From Peronospora farinosa (lineage: Eukaryota; Oomycota; Peronosporomycetes; Peronosporales; Peronosporaceae): 21,960 nucleotides of DNA. The notes beneath the pieces were generated by a model. That model searched no databases and had not been told where the DNA came from. It saw only the letters and a program-made list of their open reading frames with translations. The stretch is from assembly GCA_947646735.1 (NCBI GenBank), contig CANTFK010000331.1, positions 1 to 21,960 on the forward strand, written 5' to 3'. This document shows, one piece after another, positions 1 through 9,147 of the stretch (positions within the stretch are counted from its first letter, which is position 1; the number at the start of each line of letters is the position of its first letter). Made by a program: the position numbers and the translations under genes.

Positions 1-600
1 CGCTCCGTTTGCCCATCCGTCTCTGGGTGGGCTGCCGTAGACATAAGAAACCGCGTGACTAATAGCTGTAATAATTTGGCCCAGAAGCCGAAATGAAACG
101 TGGGTAACGGTCCGAAACAATAGATTTTGGCAAGCCGTGATGCCGAGAGATAAGATCAATGAAGATCTTCGCTATCGTCTCCGCCGAAATGTGAGCGGAG
201 ACCGGAGCAAAATGCACCATTTTGCTGAATCGATCCACTAGAACCAAAACGCCCGTGCGTTTCAGTTCATCCGGTGGAAGTCTAAACATAAAATTCATGC
301 TGACTGAACGCCAGTCTTCCAAAGAAATTGGAAGCGGACGCAATGGGGCTTGTGAAGACGGCGCGAACTTCACACGCTTCACAGTAGCGCACCCATTTCT
401 GGATGTACCTATACATTCGCGGCCAGAAAAACACGCGAGAAATAGCCGCAAACGTCTTTTCGCGATCCAGGTGTCCGCCAGCTGGACTGTCGTGAAACTC
501 CTGAACCAATCAGGCTCGAAGGTCGTCATCAGCAGGGATGATGACACGCGGGAAATCAAAGACGTCCATCGTGTCCTTTAGCAACGGCCCGTCAAGCGCG
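1..600 (-). pseudogene. Element A integrase: zinc finger and core, runs off the window
   Basis: Codons between 509 and about 360 give the H-H-C-C zinc-binding domain (FHDSPAGGHL ... YCEACE), with all four ligands present. A frame change leads into the core: LEDWRSVSMNFMFRLP, then LVLVDRFSKMVHF, then GLPKSIVSDRYPRF. The first catalytic Asp of the D-D-E triad, normally in a 'S-x-D-F' context, reads Asn (SMNF). The second is present in VSDR. After another frame change the last 100 bases read FWAKLLQLL, MSTAAHPETDGQTE, with the triad Glu, and stop at base 1 two bases into an Arg codon. The core continues at base 21960 on the minus strand. Confidence 0.88.
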
Positions 601-639
601 TAACGCTTGATGTTATCGCGTGTTAGTTTCGTCAACTTC

Positions 640-1239
640 AAGAGTAGCGTGTCTATAATATATTAATGATTACCACATAGAAGAAATTATTCGCAAAAGA
701 TTTAGCGATCTGAGTTCGGATCGACACCACGGATATCGAGATCATCGCATTGAGACTCAGCTCAATGCAACACGCACAGATATCATCGTCATTATCAACA
801 CTCTCTGTTTGATGACCCATGTCGCGCCGAGAATCGTAATCAGGACGAAGAGAAAGCGCGCCAGCGAGAATGTTATTCTTGCAGAGCACCACAAAATCAT
901 ACTCGGCAAAAAATTACAACCACCGTGCCATACGCTGGGACAATTGAGGACTCTTGACAAAGGTGCACAACGATGCGTGATCTTTGTAGATGGAAAACAT
1001 CTTTTCCTCGAGCAAATACACTTTGAGTTTTATATTCGCGTAGCGCATATCCAGAAGTTCCTTGTCGTTTCCCGGTGAATTTTTCTTGGCAGGTTTCATT
1101 TGTCGTGATTGAAAGCTCACGACGCGCTCGCGAGCCTCGTCGTGAAATTGCATGAGGGTAAATTCTATAGTGAAATTGTTTGCTTAACATACGACGTGAA
1201 ATGGCTTAGAGTCATCATGTAGCATCAGAACTGGTGCCA
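640..1239 (-). pseudogene. Element A RNase H and connector
   Basis: Between about 1153 and 914 the minus strand reads a typical Gypsy RNase H stretch: VVSFQSRQMKPA, then DKELLDMRYA (catalytic Glu region), then FSIYKDHASL, the counterpart of the usual T-D-H motif. After a frame change, NNILAGALSLRPDYDSRRD (about 880-830) is the conserved end of the RNase H domain. The canonical Asp of the 'LADALSR' motif is Gly here. The remainder (about 820-650) is a linker with DDDICACCIELSL before the integrase. It is part of the same dead polyprotein. Confidence 0.8.
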
Positions 1240-2089
1240 AGGACAAACTCATCTTCACGGAGTCCAAGGCAGATTGATGTTCTGCCTTCCACAACCATTC
1301 TGCATCTTTTCACAAGAGAAGTCGATAATAGCAAGATTAGCTCAGCATAATTCTTCGTATACTTATGCAAGTAGTTCGCCAGACCAAGTCATTGAAGTTA
1401 TTAGCTTAATTCCTCGGCGTTGGCCAGGAACATATCGATGAGATCTAGTCAGGATCAGCGCGGACATCTTCCTTGCTGACGTAGCAACCGAGTACTGAGC
1501 TATCGGGGGCTCAGAAGACGAAGCTCTTCAAATTAGCATACATTTATTTTCCGGCATAACTTGAAACAACTGCTTCAAGTGTCAAAGGTGTACCTCCGTA
1601 GCCCTAATCAGTTGCTCAGCACGGCTGTGAACAAAAATGTCGTCAAAGTAGCTCGGTGCAAAGTCGCGAAGTGAACGAAGTACTTGTGTCACCATTTAAT
1701 TGACCGTAGCTGGAGCGTTATTAAGACCTTGTGGCATGACTGACCACTCCCAAAGCATCCCGCTTGAAGTGCTAATCGCAGTGAACGGGATGTCATTGTC
1801 CCTCGCGAGGATACGATAGAAACCGTTTGTCAGATCTATGGCACTTAAAATATACAATGGTATCGCATACCGTGTTTAGAAACATAAAATCCAAAAAAAT
1901 TCTTTTTTAGAAATCGGCGTTGTAGGCGGGATCGTGGCGGTATTCAGCTTAATAAAAGGTGCACAATGCGCCAACCGCCGGTGTTTTCCTTTAAGCCGAA
2001 AGTCGGGTTCGTATGTGGCGAGATACTCTCGCGGACATGGCCAGCTTTACGGTGACCCTCGATAAATTTATCAATAGCGATGACTTGAT
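1240..2089 (-). pseudogene. Element A reverse transcriptase (broken)
   Basis: The minus strand shows NPTFGLKENTGGWRIVH near 1960-2010. Near 1750-1850 it shows ILSAIDLTNGFYRIL, which carries the first catalytic Asp, then TAISTSSGMLWEWSVMPQG and LNNAPATVN. The Y-F-D-D catalytic box is at codons 1650-1639 (SYFDDIFVHS). These are the fingers and palm blocks of a Ty3/Gypsy RT. In-frame stops occur at 1698-1696 (TAA) and 1584-1582 (TGA), and a frameshift separates the fingers from the palm near 1850-1950. Catalytic Asp residues are retained but no continuous product is possible. Confidence 0.88.
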
Positions 2090-2889
2090 TCATGCGCTTA
2101 ACGGCCACTGCTGCGTCACGCAATACTTCGTTCCTGGCACGCGATCTATCTCGTGCCGCACCCCACGATCCGCTGGAAGTTTAGCAGAAACTTTCTGCGG
2201 AAAGATATCGGCGTACTCACGGGCGATATCGTAGACAGGGTTGCCCGAAGCACAAACAGCATCCCAAGACTGTGCCGCGAAGCGTTCTTCGCGCGCTGAT
2301 TTAGGCTCGGCGCTCTTTGAGCAAGCCTCCAGAACTTCTTCACTGGCTGCTTTGGCGGCTGAAACGACGCACACTTGCTAGATGACGCCGGCTTTGAGGT
2401 CGTAAAGGAAATCTTTCCATGAAAGAGCTGACAGAGATGTGATCTCTGCAGCAGTGAACAGAGGGCTCACTACCTTGATGTAGCGGCCACGATGTGTAGA
2501 TATCTCTACATATTCAAGCGCGCATACGGATTCCGTCACTACAGAATCATCTGCATCAGCAACTTGACGTGAGTGGCGTCGTCTCAGTGATCGGCGTCGT
2601 CTCGGTGATCGGCGTGCTCCTTTCTTTCCGTTCACTTGCGTCTTGAGCCCCATGATTGAGACTGGCACGTCGCTCTCACAGGAAGATGATGTACCCCCTC
2701 CCTCTAGCTCTGTCTCCAACACGTCGGTCTCATGCGGATCCATAGTCCGCCCCTTTTCGTCAATGAGAGGCGGAAGATCATCTTCGACTAACTCACTGGA
2801 ATGCGGGAGCTCATTCTCGACCGCCTCGGTGACACTCGAAAGCCGCTGCTTGATCGAAGTGTGTGTTTGCGGGAGCCACTGCTAGACCG
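2090..2889 (-). pseudogene. Element A protease-RT linker region
   Basis: The segment holds two pieces in the same frame (2743-2378 and 2377-2090) separated by one TAG at 2378-2380. The first is low-complexity, with acidic/Ser stretches and an Arg-Ser block produced by short direct repeats near 2575-2620. It ends with SALSWKDFLYDLKAG, and the second continues with QVCVVSAAKAA. Near 2100-2190 follow EYADIFPQKVSAKLPADRG and HEIDRVPGTKYCVTQQWPL, the conserved lead-in to Gypsy reverse transcriptases. The linker has no known catalytic role. The single stop could have been the only lesion here. Confidence 0.75.
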
Positions 2890-3440
2890 CCCTGAAATTA
2901 ATCGGAGTCTCTGCTCGACCGATGTGCTTGTATGCGAAAGTCTCTGCTCGACCGCTCGTTCTGTGGCTTCATCAGTGTAACAGAAAATACCGCGCACAGA
3001 AGGTCATCGCTCTCTCTGTGTTGACCACTAGTCGTGTCTAGTTTGTTCACGACCCTGACGTGAGGCTAATTGGATGACGCGACCAACAAATGAGTGAACA
3101 CTTCACTGACGTCATATCCGCTTCGTCGTTTGACGGACCGAGATAGCCAATCTATCTTCGGCTGATACCGTGACAGCCACGATATCATCGGCTGATACCG
3201 TGACAGCCACGGTATCTAAATATGCAATCAAATGTATAATTCAGTTCATACACCAAAAAATCGTGGTTACTCTGGAAACCGTCGAAAGTGTACGGTAAAA
3301 CACTGTTTTACGCGGGACACGTTTTGGTTGTCCATCGGCAAGTTTGACAACAATGTCACCTGGACCTTCTCGAACCGTGACAGTCGACGGGAGGCCAACT
3401 AGAAGCTGAGAGGCAGGGCTGGCTGTATCATGGGGTAAGG
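2890..3440 (-). pseudogene. Element A retropepsin-like protease with internal 30-bp duplication
   Basis: The minus strand reads a possible remnant of the D-T-G-A active site (HDTAS, near 3432), then a VREGPGDIVVKLADG segment (about 3300-3390). After shifts of frame comes ELNYTFDCI, followed by IPWLSRYQP and IDWLSRSVKRR. This order matches the retropepsin-like aspartic protease of oomycete Gypsy elements, where an 'ILG-PWL' strand follows the flap region. The PWLSRYQP segment is doubled in frame by a 30-bp tandem duplication at 3154-3213. Downstream the frame continues as GYDVSEVFTHLLVASSN to a TAG near 3070 and then a recognisable linker. At least two frameshifts and several stops make it inactive. 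Confidence 0.75.
3154..3213. repeat. 30-bp direct tandem duplication (2 copies)
   Basis: Unit 1 (3154-3183) and unit 2 (3184-3213) differ at only two positions, one near each end. The length is a multiple of three, so it adds ten residues to the element A protease without changing frame. Confidence 0.9.
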
Positions 3441-3480
3441 CGGAGCAAAATCTGAGATGGGAGGGGTTGGGGATAGTTGA

Positions 3481-3708
3481 CTTGTGTCTGACAGTCTCAG
3501 TTTACAATAATATTCGGACACACGAAAGTCTCGTCAATATTCCTCTCGCTCTTAATTCACGTATCTGTGAACTCGATCGACACTGTTGAGAGCATTTTGA
3601 ATTGTCCTTGTAATGTAGCGCTCGAAGGACGGCAAAAGAACAAAAGTATACGAAAAAAAAAAAAAAAAAAACGGAAGCAGAGTTGAACCCCCTCTCGATG
3701 ACGAAGAG
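3481..3708 (+). promoter_or_regulatory. Upstream region of the M13 gene with candidate initiator and A19 tract
   Basis: This stretch lies between the end of element A and the peptidase start codon. An initiator-like CTCAGTTT at 3496-3503 fits the oomycete Inr pattern YTCANTYY, and an uninterrupted run of 19 A lies at 3653-3671, about 38 bp before the start codon. An out-of-frame ATG at 3698 opens a very short reading frame overlapping the start. The Inr would give a leader of about 200 nt, longer than usual for oomycetes, so it is only a candidate. Confidence 0.3.
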
Positions 3709-5963
3709 ATGCTTATCACGAAGCAACAGACAATGAAAGAAGAGCAGCTGCTTGTGAACCGTGAAGACGAATCGTTGGGGTATGCAAGCTCCGCACCGCA
3801 ACTAGTGCAAAACCCTGTTGTGGCCTGGGCAGTTAGAGGTCTCGGCTTGTTGCTCTTTTTCGTAGTGGTTCTAGGGGTCCAAGGAAGCCCTTTGCAGGCT
3901 CCACGCGTGACCCGCCTAGCGACCGAGGCAACCACGTGGGTAGAGATGCTACCAACTGACGTTGTCAGTCATATGGATAGAAATGTGGACCCGTGTGACG
4001 ACTTGTACACGTTTAGTTGCGGCTCATGGCTGAAAAATATGAAGATTCCGGAAGACGAGTCGAGTGTGTCCTTGATCATGGATAAGTTAAATGATGAGAA
4101 TGAAAAGGTGTTGAAGCACGTGATGCATCAAGGTTGGCCGCTCGTGGGCGAGTTGTACGACTCGTGTATGAGCTTTAACAACACGAGCAGTACGACGGCG
4201 GATGACGCGTCATTAAAGGTCCTGTCGCCGGTATTGGATCAGATTGCTGCGACAAAGAATAAGAGGAAGCTGTTTCGATTGGCAGGAGTCTTGTTCAAAA
4301 CAGGAACAAGCTTTGTGACAAGACTTGGTGTCCAAGCGGATGCTCGAAAATCGACCGTGAACGCGTTGTATGCATCGCAAAATGGACTGTCACTGCCAGA
4401 TTTACCGTATTATATGGACCGAAAGAAGTTTGACTCCATCAGTGACGCATTCCATGCGTACGTGGTGAAGTTGTTTATGTTAGCTGGATGGGGGTCGCGT
4501 GCAGCAGCGTCGCAAGCTTCTACAGTGATTGGCTTTGAACAAACGCTTGCACCGCTTTTCGTACCGATTGATGATCCTGTCGCAACGTAGAATCGCATGA
4601 GCGTGGCCCAAGCTGCTGATAGATATCCGTTGGTTTTCTCCGAGTTTTTAAAGGGCACAGGGATACTTAGGAACCTCACAGATCAGAACGCTGACGTGAT
4701 CGTGCAAACGCCAGAATTTTTTAAGCATGTTGAACAGCTCGTGACTGGAGATTCTGTGACTTTGGAAACCCTGAAAGCTGTACTGATGTACCAGTTTATC
4801 AGCGCCAAGGCAGAATACCTCAGCGAGCCATTCATTCAGGCGAAATTCCCTTTTTTTGATCGGACTATCAGCGGTCAGAAGAAGCGTTCCCCGCGATGGA
4901 AGGTGTGCCTTGACCTTGTTAGCAACAACTTTCCTGATTTAGTGGGCAAGCATTTTGCGCACCTTCGGTTCGACAAAACTAGTAGGCAACTTGCCAGCAA
5001 ACTTGTGGCGCAAGTTCAAGCGTCGATGCAGAAGAACCTCAAGCAGATGGATTGGCTGGACGGGCCTACTCGGCAAGCCGCTGTTGATAAGCTAGACAAG
5101 ATGACTAATCTTACTGGGTATTCGACTGTCTCCGAGCACTTTCCGTACAAACTACGTGGCGACGCACTACTTGCAGACAATATGCGGATCATCGTGGAGC
5201 ATCTGTTTTATCGATCTGTAGAACAGATCGGTGGTCCAGTGAACCGCAACGAATGGATAGTGACGGGTGCTGAAACGAGCGCGTATTATGACCCGCAAAC
5301 GAACCAGATCGTACTCCCTGCTGGCATCCTACAGTCGCCATTTTTCGCTTCGGAACATCACCCTGCACGCAACTTTGCTTCTACTGGTCATACCATCGGT
5401 CACGAACTCATTCATGGCTTTGATGCCTCCGGAAGATATTACGATGGTGACGGCAGCTTGCAGAACTGGTGGAGCAACGACACAGCAAACAAGTTTTTAC
5501 AGCGGGCTGATTGTCTCGTGAAGCAATACAATAGTTTTGCAGCGACGAGTGATGCAGACAGGATAAGGTGCTTGGTTACGTCGACGGGAGCTTCACCTTA
5601 AATGAGAATATCGCCGACAATGGCGGCCTCAAGTTGTCGTTTAACGCATATCAAACATACATGAACAAGCAGGCCCGAGAGCTGAGCAAGGTGAGTGAAG
5701 CCAAAGTGACAGAGCTGACTAGTCCAATGAGCCAAGTCTTATCTGCTGATGTAGCCGACAAACTTTTCTTCATCTCGTTCGCTCAGAGTTTTTGCGATAA
5801 GACAAGCGACGCCATGACGATACAACGCCTAGTCGCAGACTCGCACTCGCCCGCGCGGTGGCGCATTAACGGAGCTGCAAGGAATTCGCGCGACTTTGCA
5901 CGCGTGTTCTCGTGTCCCACTAGCTCGCCCATGAACCCGAAGACAAAGTGTCAGCTATGGTAG
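3709..5963 (+). pseudogene. M13-family zinc metallopeptidase (neprilysin/ECE-like), two lesions
   Basis: M13 enzymes are usually type II membrane ectopeptidases. Residues 1-36 would be cytosolic and 37-57 form one hydrophobic anchor, followed by the family's N-terminal PCDD motif (residues 95-98) and CGSW. The coding region is interrupted by TAG at 4588-4590, then resumes in the same frame. The second part holds AYYDPQTNQIVLPAGILQ and the zinc motif HELIH (5401-5415). It ends at 5601 after a frameshift near 5560. The third part (another frame) supplies ENIADNGG with the third zinc ligand Glu, CDKTSDA, an RWRINGA segment, and the C-terminal CPTSSPMNPKTKCQLW. Total length about 750 codons is normal for M13. 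The usual Asn of the NAYY substrate-binding motif is Ser. No introns are needed. The frameshift separates HExxH from the third ligand, so no piece can be active. The only lesions seen are these two, so it is recent or an assembly error. The start 3709 is the first in-frame ATG after the TAG at 3616. Confidence 0.9.
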
Positions 5964-6028
5964 AATAGTATCTGTATTTGTTCTGTAGCTGCTATTTGCT
6001 TTAGACGGAAACAGAGCTAAGCTGCTTA
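5964..6028. other. Short convergent intergenic spacer
   Basis: Sixty-five bases separate the stop of the peptidase (plus) from the stop of the DHHC gene (minus). It must hold both 3' ends. No clear poly(A) signal or hairpin is visible. Confidence 0.6.
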
Positions 6029-7537
6029 TCAAAAAAGCTTGGTCTTTGCTTTAGCGTCGTTATCGTTAACAGCTTCTCCGCCAAGCCCAAAGCAGCCCTC
6101 CTCTACGTTTCGAATGAGGCCGCAGTCATACGAACGGAAATCGCCCCCACGTCGGAAACGATATCGATTCGCATTAAGCAACTCGTTTGTAGTGCGGATT
6201 GCGAGCGATGATACTCACAAGTCGGGCGACTGAGAGTAAAACCGACAGCAGGAAAATCATGCCTACGATTGCGTAGACGCGCAGGTTGTGATAGTCACAC
6301 CATAGTAGATGCAAAATCTACTAGGTCAACGGCAAAGAACAGAAATGTTGCGTAGTAATCGCGTCCTACGCAGTTGTCTACAAACAGGCAGCTAGAAAGG
6401 CACATTTTGTCGCAAGTTAGTCGATCGAGCAAGTCGGAAGGGTCATTTGTCACTCACTCTTGGTCAAAAGCAGGAAAAACAGGGTTGCAAATGCGGCAGT
6501 ACTTGGATCTGGCAGGTCTCTGGATGTGGCATGTGTAACACAACGGGCGCTCCATACATTCACGCTGAGCACGCGCGCTGGCACTCTCTTTATTCGTGTC
6601 TTCTACTCCCCCGTCGCCATCGTCGTCACCAATGAGAGCTCCGATGACCTTTCTTGTACGCTATCGCATACTCCTTACTGTCGTTTGGAGCACTACCGGA
6701 CACGATCATTACAGTGCGATATAGGAAAACCAGGTTACTGCATTCCATGCTAATTGTAGCACTATAAAATTGCGTCTGTCTGGCATTGCCGGTAATATGA
6801 GAAGCAGATAAATTAGCGCTAGGGCCACCGCATTGAGCACTGTGAAGTAGTACGGAGCCCGACTGCCAGGATCACACCACCACGTAAATGCAGCAATGTT
6901 CCACGCCGCAACTCGCACTTCATGCCGCTTAAGGTACCGTACAACTTCTCAAAAATGCTTTAATTGCGCCAGATCTCCCGGCGTTCGTTTCTTCGTATCC
7001 AATGCCATGACATCTGCATCAAGAGTCTCAACCAAAATTGCATCGTATCTAACTCTCCTCTCATTGCTGCAAGATGTAGAGGGTTTTGATCAAACTTTTC
7101 CGGTGCGTCAGAGCTTACTTGAAGATACTGAAACACTTCTACAATCTGCGTCGCTCCTTTATACGCCGCCCAATGTACTGCCGTGTCTCCATCATCATCG
7201 ACGAGCGTCACATCTGCTCCATTTCTCACACAAAACAGCACCAACAATGGATGTCCGTTCTGCGTTGCTACCAGTAATGGCGAGCGATATTTCTTGGCGT
7301 CGCACTGGTTGATATCCACCCCAAGTCTCAGCACGAGTGTCCTCAACGCACCTGCTGCACAGGCCCAATGCATCGGGTACAGCTGGTCCCTCCCATCTTT
7401 ACTTAAGGAATCTAAGGTGCTCCTATAGAGTTCAAATAGTACAGGAACTCTACATAAGCTTTCGGGCGCCGCCTATTGAGCGATCGTATGGCCTTGTGCA
7501 TTTGCTCACGTGCCAACTCGTCACCGTATTGAGCCAT
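6029..7537 (-). pseudogene. Ankyrin-repeat DHHC palmitoyltransferase (HIP14/Akr1-like), degenerate
   Basis: The family attaches palmitate to cysteines of membrane proteins. The order of parts is that of ankyrin-type S-acyltransferases: N-terminal MAQYGDELA (from 7537), ankyrin repeats (7400-6960: YPMHWACAAGAL, RSPLLVATQNGHP, DTAVHWAAYKG, NPLHLAAMRGE), and transmembrane segments (6900-6710). Then come a cysteine-rich domain (LCYTCHIQRPARSKYCRIC at about 6544-6480), the active-site region, another membrane span (about 6275-6205), a TTNE motif (6193-6182), and the end at 6029. The active site is DQDC instead of DHHC, and two further conserved residues of the cysteine-rich domain are changed (HC to YC, a Cys missing after RIC). 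I count frameshifts near 7395, 7010, 6710, 6640, 6285 and 6195 and one extra stop near 6950, so it is a pseudogene. It is tail-to-tail with the peptidase. Confidence 0.87.
6392..6457 (-). other. 66-nt spliceosomal intron in the DHHC pseudogene
   Basis: On the minus strand it begins GTGAGT, ends TTTCTAG, and has a CTAAC branch-site sequence at 6420-6416. Removing it brings FDQ-D-C and LFVDNCVGRDYY into one frame, exactly across the active-site motif, which supports it being a real intron. The size and branch site are typical of oomycetes. Confidence 0.8.
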
Positions 7538-7710
7538 AAGAGTAAAAATTGCGCCATGTCTTTGCGTTTCGCACTAGAGTTGGTACCCAGACTCAGACTC
7601 AGTGGGTAATTTACCTATACCCAGACTCATGGGTTAGGTATAAATAATTGGCTTTACCCAACCCGCTGACTCATGAATACCCATTGTAATGGGGCACCCT
7701 CCGACTATAA
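7538..7710. other. Spacer with clustered TACCC/GGGTA motifs
   Basis: There is no coding evidence between the start of the DHHC gene and the solo LTR. From about 7578 to 7690 short related motifs recur: ACCCAGACTCA twice, GACTCATG twice, TACCC on one strand and GGGTA on the other, plus a small palindrome GGTAATTTACC. Their role is unknown. Confidence 0.5.
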
Positions 7711-7714
7711 CTAC
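7711..7714. repeat. Target-site duplication, left copy (CTAC)
   Basis: The same four bases follow the solo LTR at 8199-8202. If the terminal A of the LTR is counted with the duplication, it can be read as 5 bp (ACTAC). Confidence 0.75.
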
Positions 7715-8198
7715 TGTGGAGAAGTGCCAGGAGAATCGGGACCCCTTATGGTATCACAATAAAGAAGAAAAGAATTGAAGCCTCGCAAGGTCCAAACGAT
7801 GGTCACCAAGGATAGGGTTTTCAGTCACCAGAGACAGGGTTTCAAGTCACCAGGGACAGGGGTCCACTCACCAGGGACAGAAATTCCAATCACTGGGGAC
7901 AGGGTTTCCAGTCACCAGTACAAGGTGCACTGCTCTCGACCCAGTCGATTGAGTCCAAGAAATCCCGGGCCTAAGTGAAGAATATCCACTCGTGGGCCCC
8001 CATGTCCCTCCACACAAGGACCAAGTCTATAAGTTTTCTGCTTCTAACGAGGAGAAAGACCAGCCAAGCCGACAAGTACAGCCAAGGTGAGACCCAAGGT
8101 TGACACCATACGGTATCGGGGTACCCCCTCCGTAAGTCGGCATCCGGCGCTGTGTGTTTGTATATCTCTTTCTTCAGTTAAGAATATACTCCACCACA
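7715..8198 (+). mobile_element. Solo LTR related to the 3' part of element B's LTR
   Basis: The sequence starts TGTGG and ends CCACA, a perfect 5-bp terminal inversion, and is flanked by CTAC on both sides (7711-7714 and 8199-8202). Its last ~270 bp align by eye with the end of the element B LTR: GAATATCCACTCG, a GGTATCGGGGTACCCCCTCCG block at 8111-8131, and the CTCCACCACA terminus. Its first half differs and carries a 22-bp minisatellite instead of the 20-21-bp one of element B, so it belongs to a related subfamily. It is about 484 bp, against 1153 bp for the element B LTR. It arose by LTR-LTR recombination after insertion. Confidence 0.85.
7802..7925 (+). repeat. 22-bp minisatellite inside the solo LTR (about 5.6 copies)
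   Basis: Imperfect units begin at 7802, 7824, 7846, 7868, 7890 and 7911, each built on GTCACCAGGGACAGGGTTTCA. There are no unique spacers, so this is a tandem array and not a CRISPR. Confidence 0.88.
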
Positions 8199-8202
8199 CT
8201 AC
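8199..8202. repeat. Target-site duplication, right copy (CTAC)
   Basis: It matches 7711-7714 immediately before the solo LTR. Confidence 0.75.
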
Positions 8203-8574
8203 CCATCACTGCACGCAAAAAACTGGAAACAGCCTCCGCGACGCAATTAGGTGTTTGATTCAAGTTTGTTGCGCGATTCGCTTAGGCGACCGACAACGGT
8301 TGGTACAGCGCTTCGGTGCCGATCAACACCACCGCCAGCGGAGGTAAGACGGCCAAACCGCTTCCTCACGCTGCTCGATGTTGTGTGCTAGTATCACGTG
8401 ACAGCTTCTTTTTTTAAAATGCCTGTCTACATGATGGCAGTGTAAGCAGACTATATATACCAGATAGCACTTCGTGGTCCGTTCAGAGACCAACGACACG
8501 TCTACTATGAAACCATAATATATGGTACGACATCACGCGTCGCGTGATGATTTCTGCCATCTGGGTGACTTCGA
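8203..8574. promoter_or_regulatory. Upstream region of the small 8575 gene, TATA-like run and 19-bp palindrome
   Basis: No coding sequence is seen here. A TATATATA run lies at 8452-8459 and a CACGTG hexamer near 8395. At 8531-8549 there is a perfect inverted repeat with 9-bp arms and a single-base centre (CATCACGCG, T, CGCGTGATG), about 26 bp before the start codon. This could be a protein-binding site or an RNA hairpin in the leader. All functions are guesses. Confidence 0.35.
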
Positions 8575-8839
8575 ATGGCAGGCGATACAGCGTCTTCCAT
8601 TGTGATCTCTTTGAGTGGAGATGAACAGCTTGAAAACATCGCCAAGTACATTCAGCATGGCGCTGACGAAGCTTCAAGAATGCTTACCTCGCTTAAGCTG
8701 CAAGGTTCTTTACAGGCTGACCTGTTAATAGAGTTACGCGCTCAACAAGATGACTTGCTAGAACCAAAAGGTTCTCACTAGTAAGCTAAATAGATTACAA
8801 GATCGAATTGTAGCGGAACAAGAAAGCGCTTTTAGTTAA
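8575..8839 (+). pseudogene. Small coiled-coil-like protein, frameshifted
   Basis: The first 68 codons (8575-8781) read a helix-friendly sequence with regular Leu/Ile spacing: ENIAKYIQHGADEASRML, then LLIELRAQQDDLL. From about 8762 another frame continues in the same character, SKLNRLQDRIVAEQESAFS, to TAA at 8837-8839. A one- or two-base frameshift near 8760 would explain this and give roughly 87 codons. Composition and heptad-like spacing suggest a short coiled coil, such as a SNARE-like or vesicle-tethering subunit, but I do not recognise the family. If the first frame alone is translated, it yields a complete 68-residue peptide. Confidence 0.5.
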
Positions 8840-9147
8840 CTCGTACATATAACTCTTTTTATATTTTGTTGCGCAGTATTTGTGAATATGTTCCCTATCT
8901 CATTGAACCGCTCACATGGAAGTCAATTTACTATTGGCAAATGTTTGGTGTAACACACAAAATAATAAACCAATAATTAAATGACGCGCAGTATCCTCTA
9001 CTCGGATGCTGACCTATGCCTACTTATGTTATTATGTAATTTTCCTATAACTACCTATGCAATAGATTTTCCCATTACATCACCCATCACCCATACCCCT
9101 CTCTTTTAGTTGCGCTTACCTTCACGTAAGCGCGAAACGCAGAATGT
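8840..9147. other. AT-rich intergenic stretch, nothing identified
   Basis: No reading frame or repeat of note was found, apart from a short CATCACCCATCACCCAT run near 9076-9092. Confidence 0.5.

Larger units (their letters stand above)
1..3480 (-). mobile_element. Element A: degraded Ty3/Gypsy retrotransposon, pro-RT-RNH-IN, gag missing
   Basis: Read on the minus strand from about 3440 to 1, the pieces come in the Ty3/Gypsy order protease, reverse transcriptase, RNase H, integrase zinc finger, integrase core. Each is recognisable, but they are spread over all three frames with many stops. No gag and no LTR are visible: recognisable homology stops near 3440-3480, about 230 bp before the start of the peptidase gene, so the 5' part has been lost. 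At base 1 the element runs off the window inside the integrase core, and the missing continuation is found at 21960-21862. It is a dead, old copy. Its family differs from element B (different protease, RT and integrase sequences). Membership in Ty3/Gypsy follows from the domain order and motifs; the oomycete origin is an inference from resemblance. Confidence 0.9.

Noticed and set aside
3552..3935. Minus-strand frames with a poly-Phe stretch
   Set aside because: They are produced by the A19 tract and the reverse of the peptidase start region.
7802..7925. Repeat array that might be read as a CRISPR
   Set aside because: The 22-bp units are adjacent with no unique spacers, and there are no cas genes. 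It is a minisatellite within an LTR.
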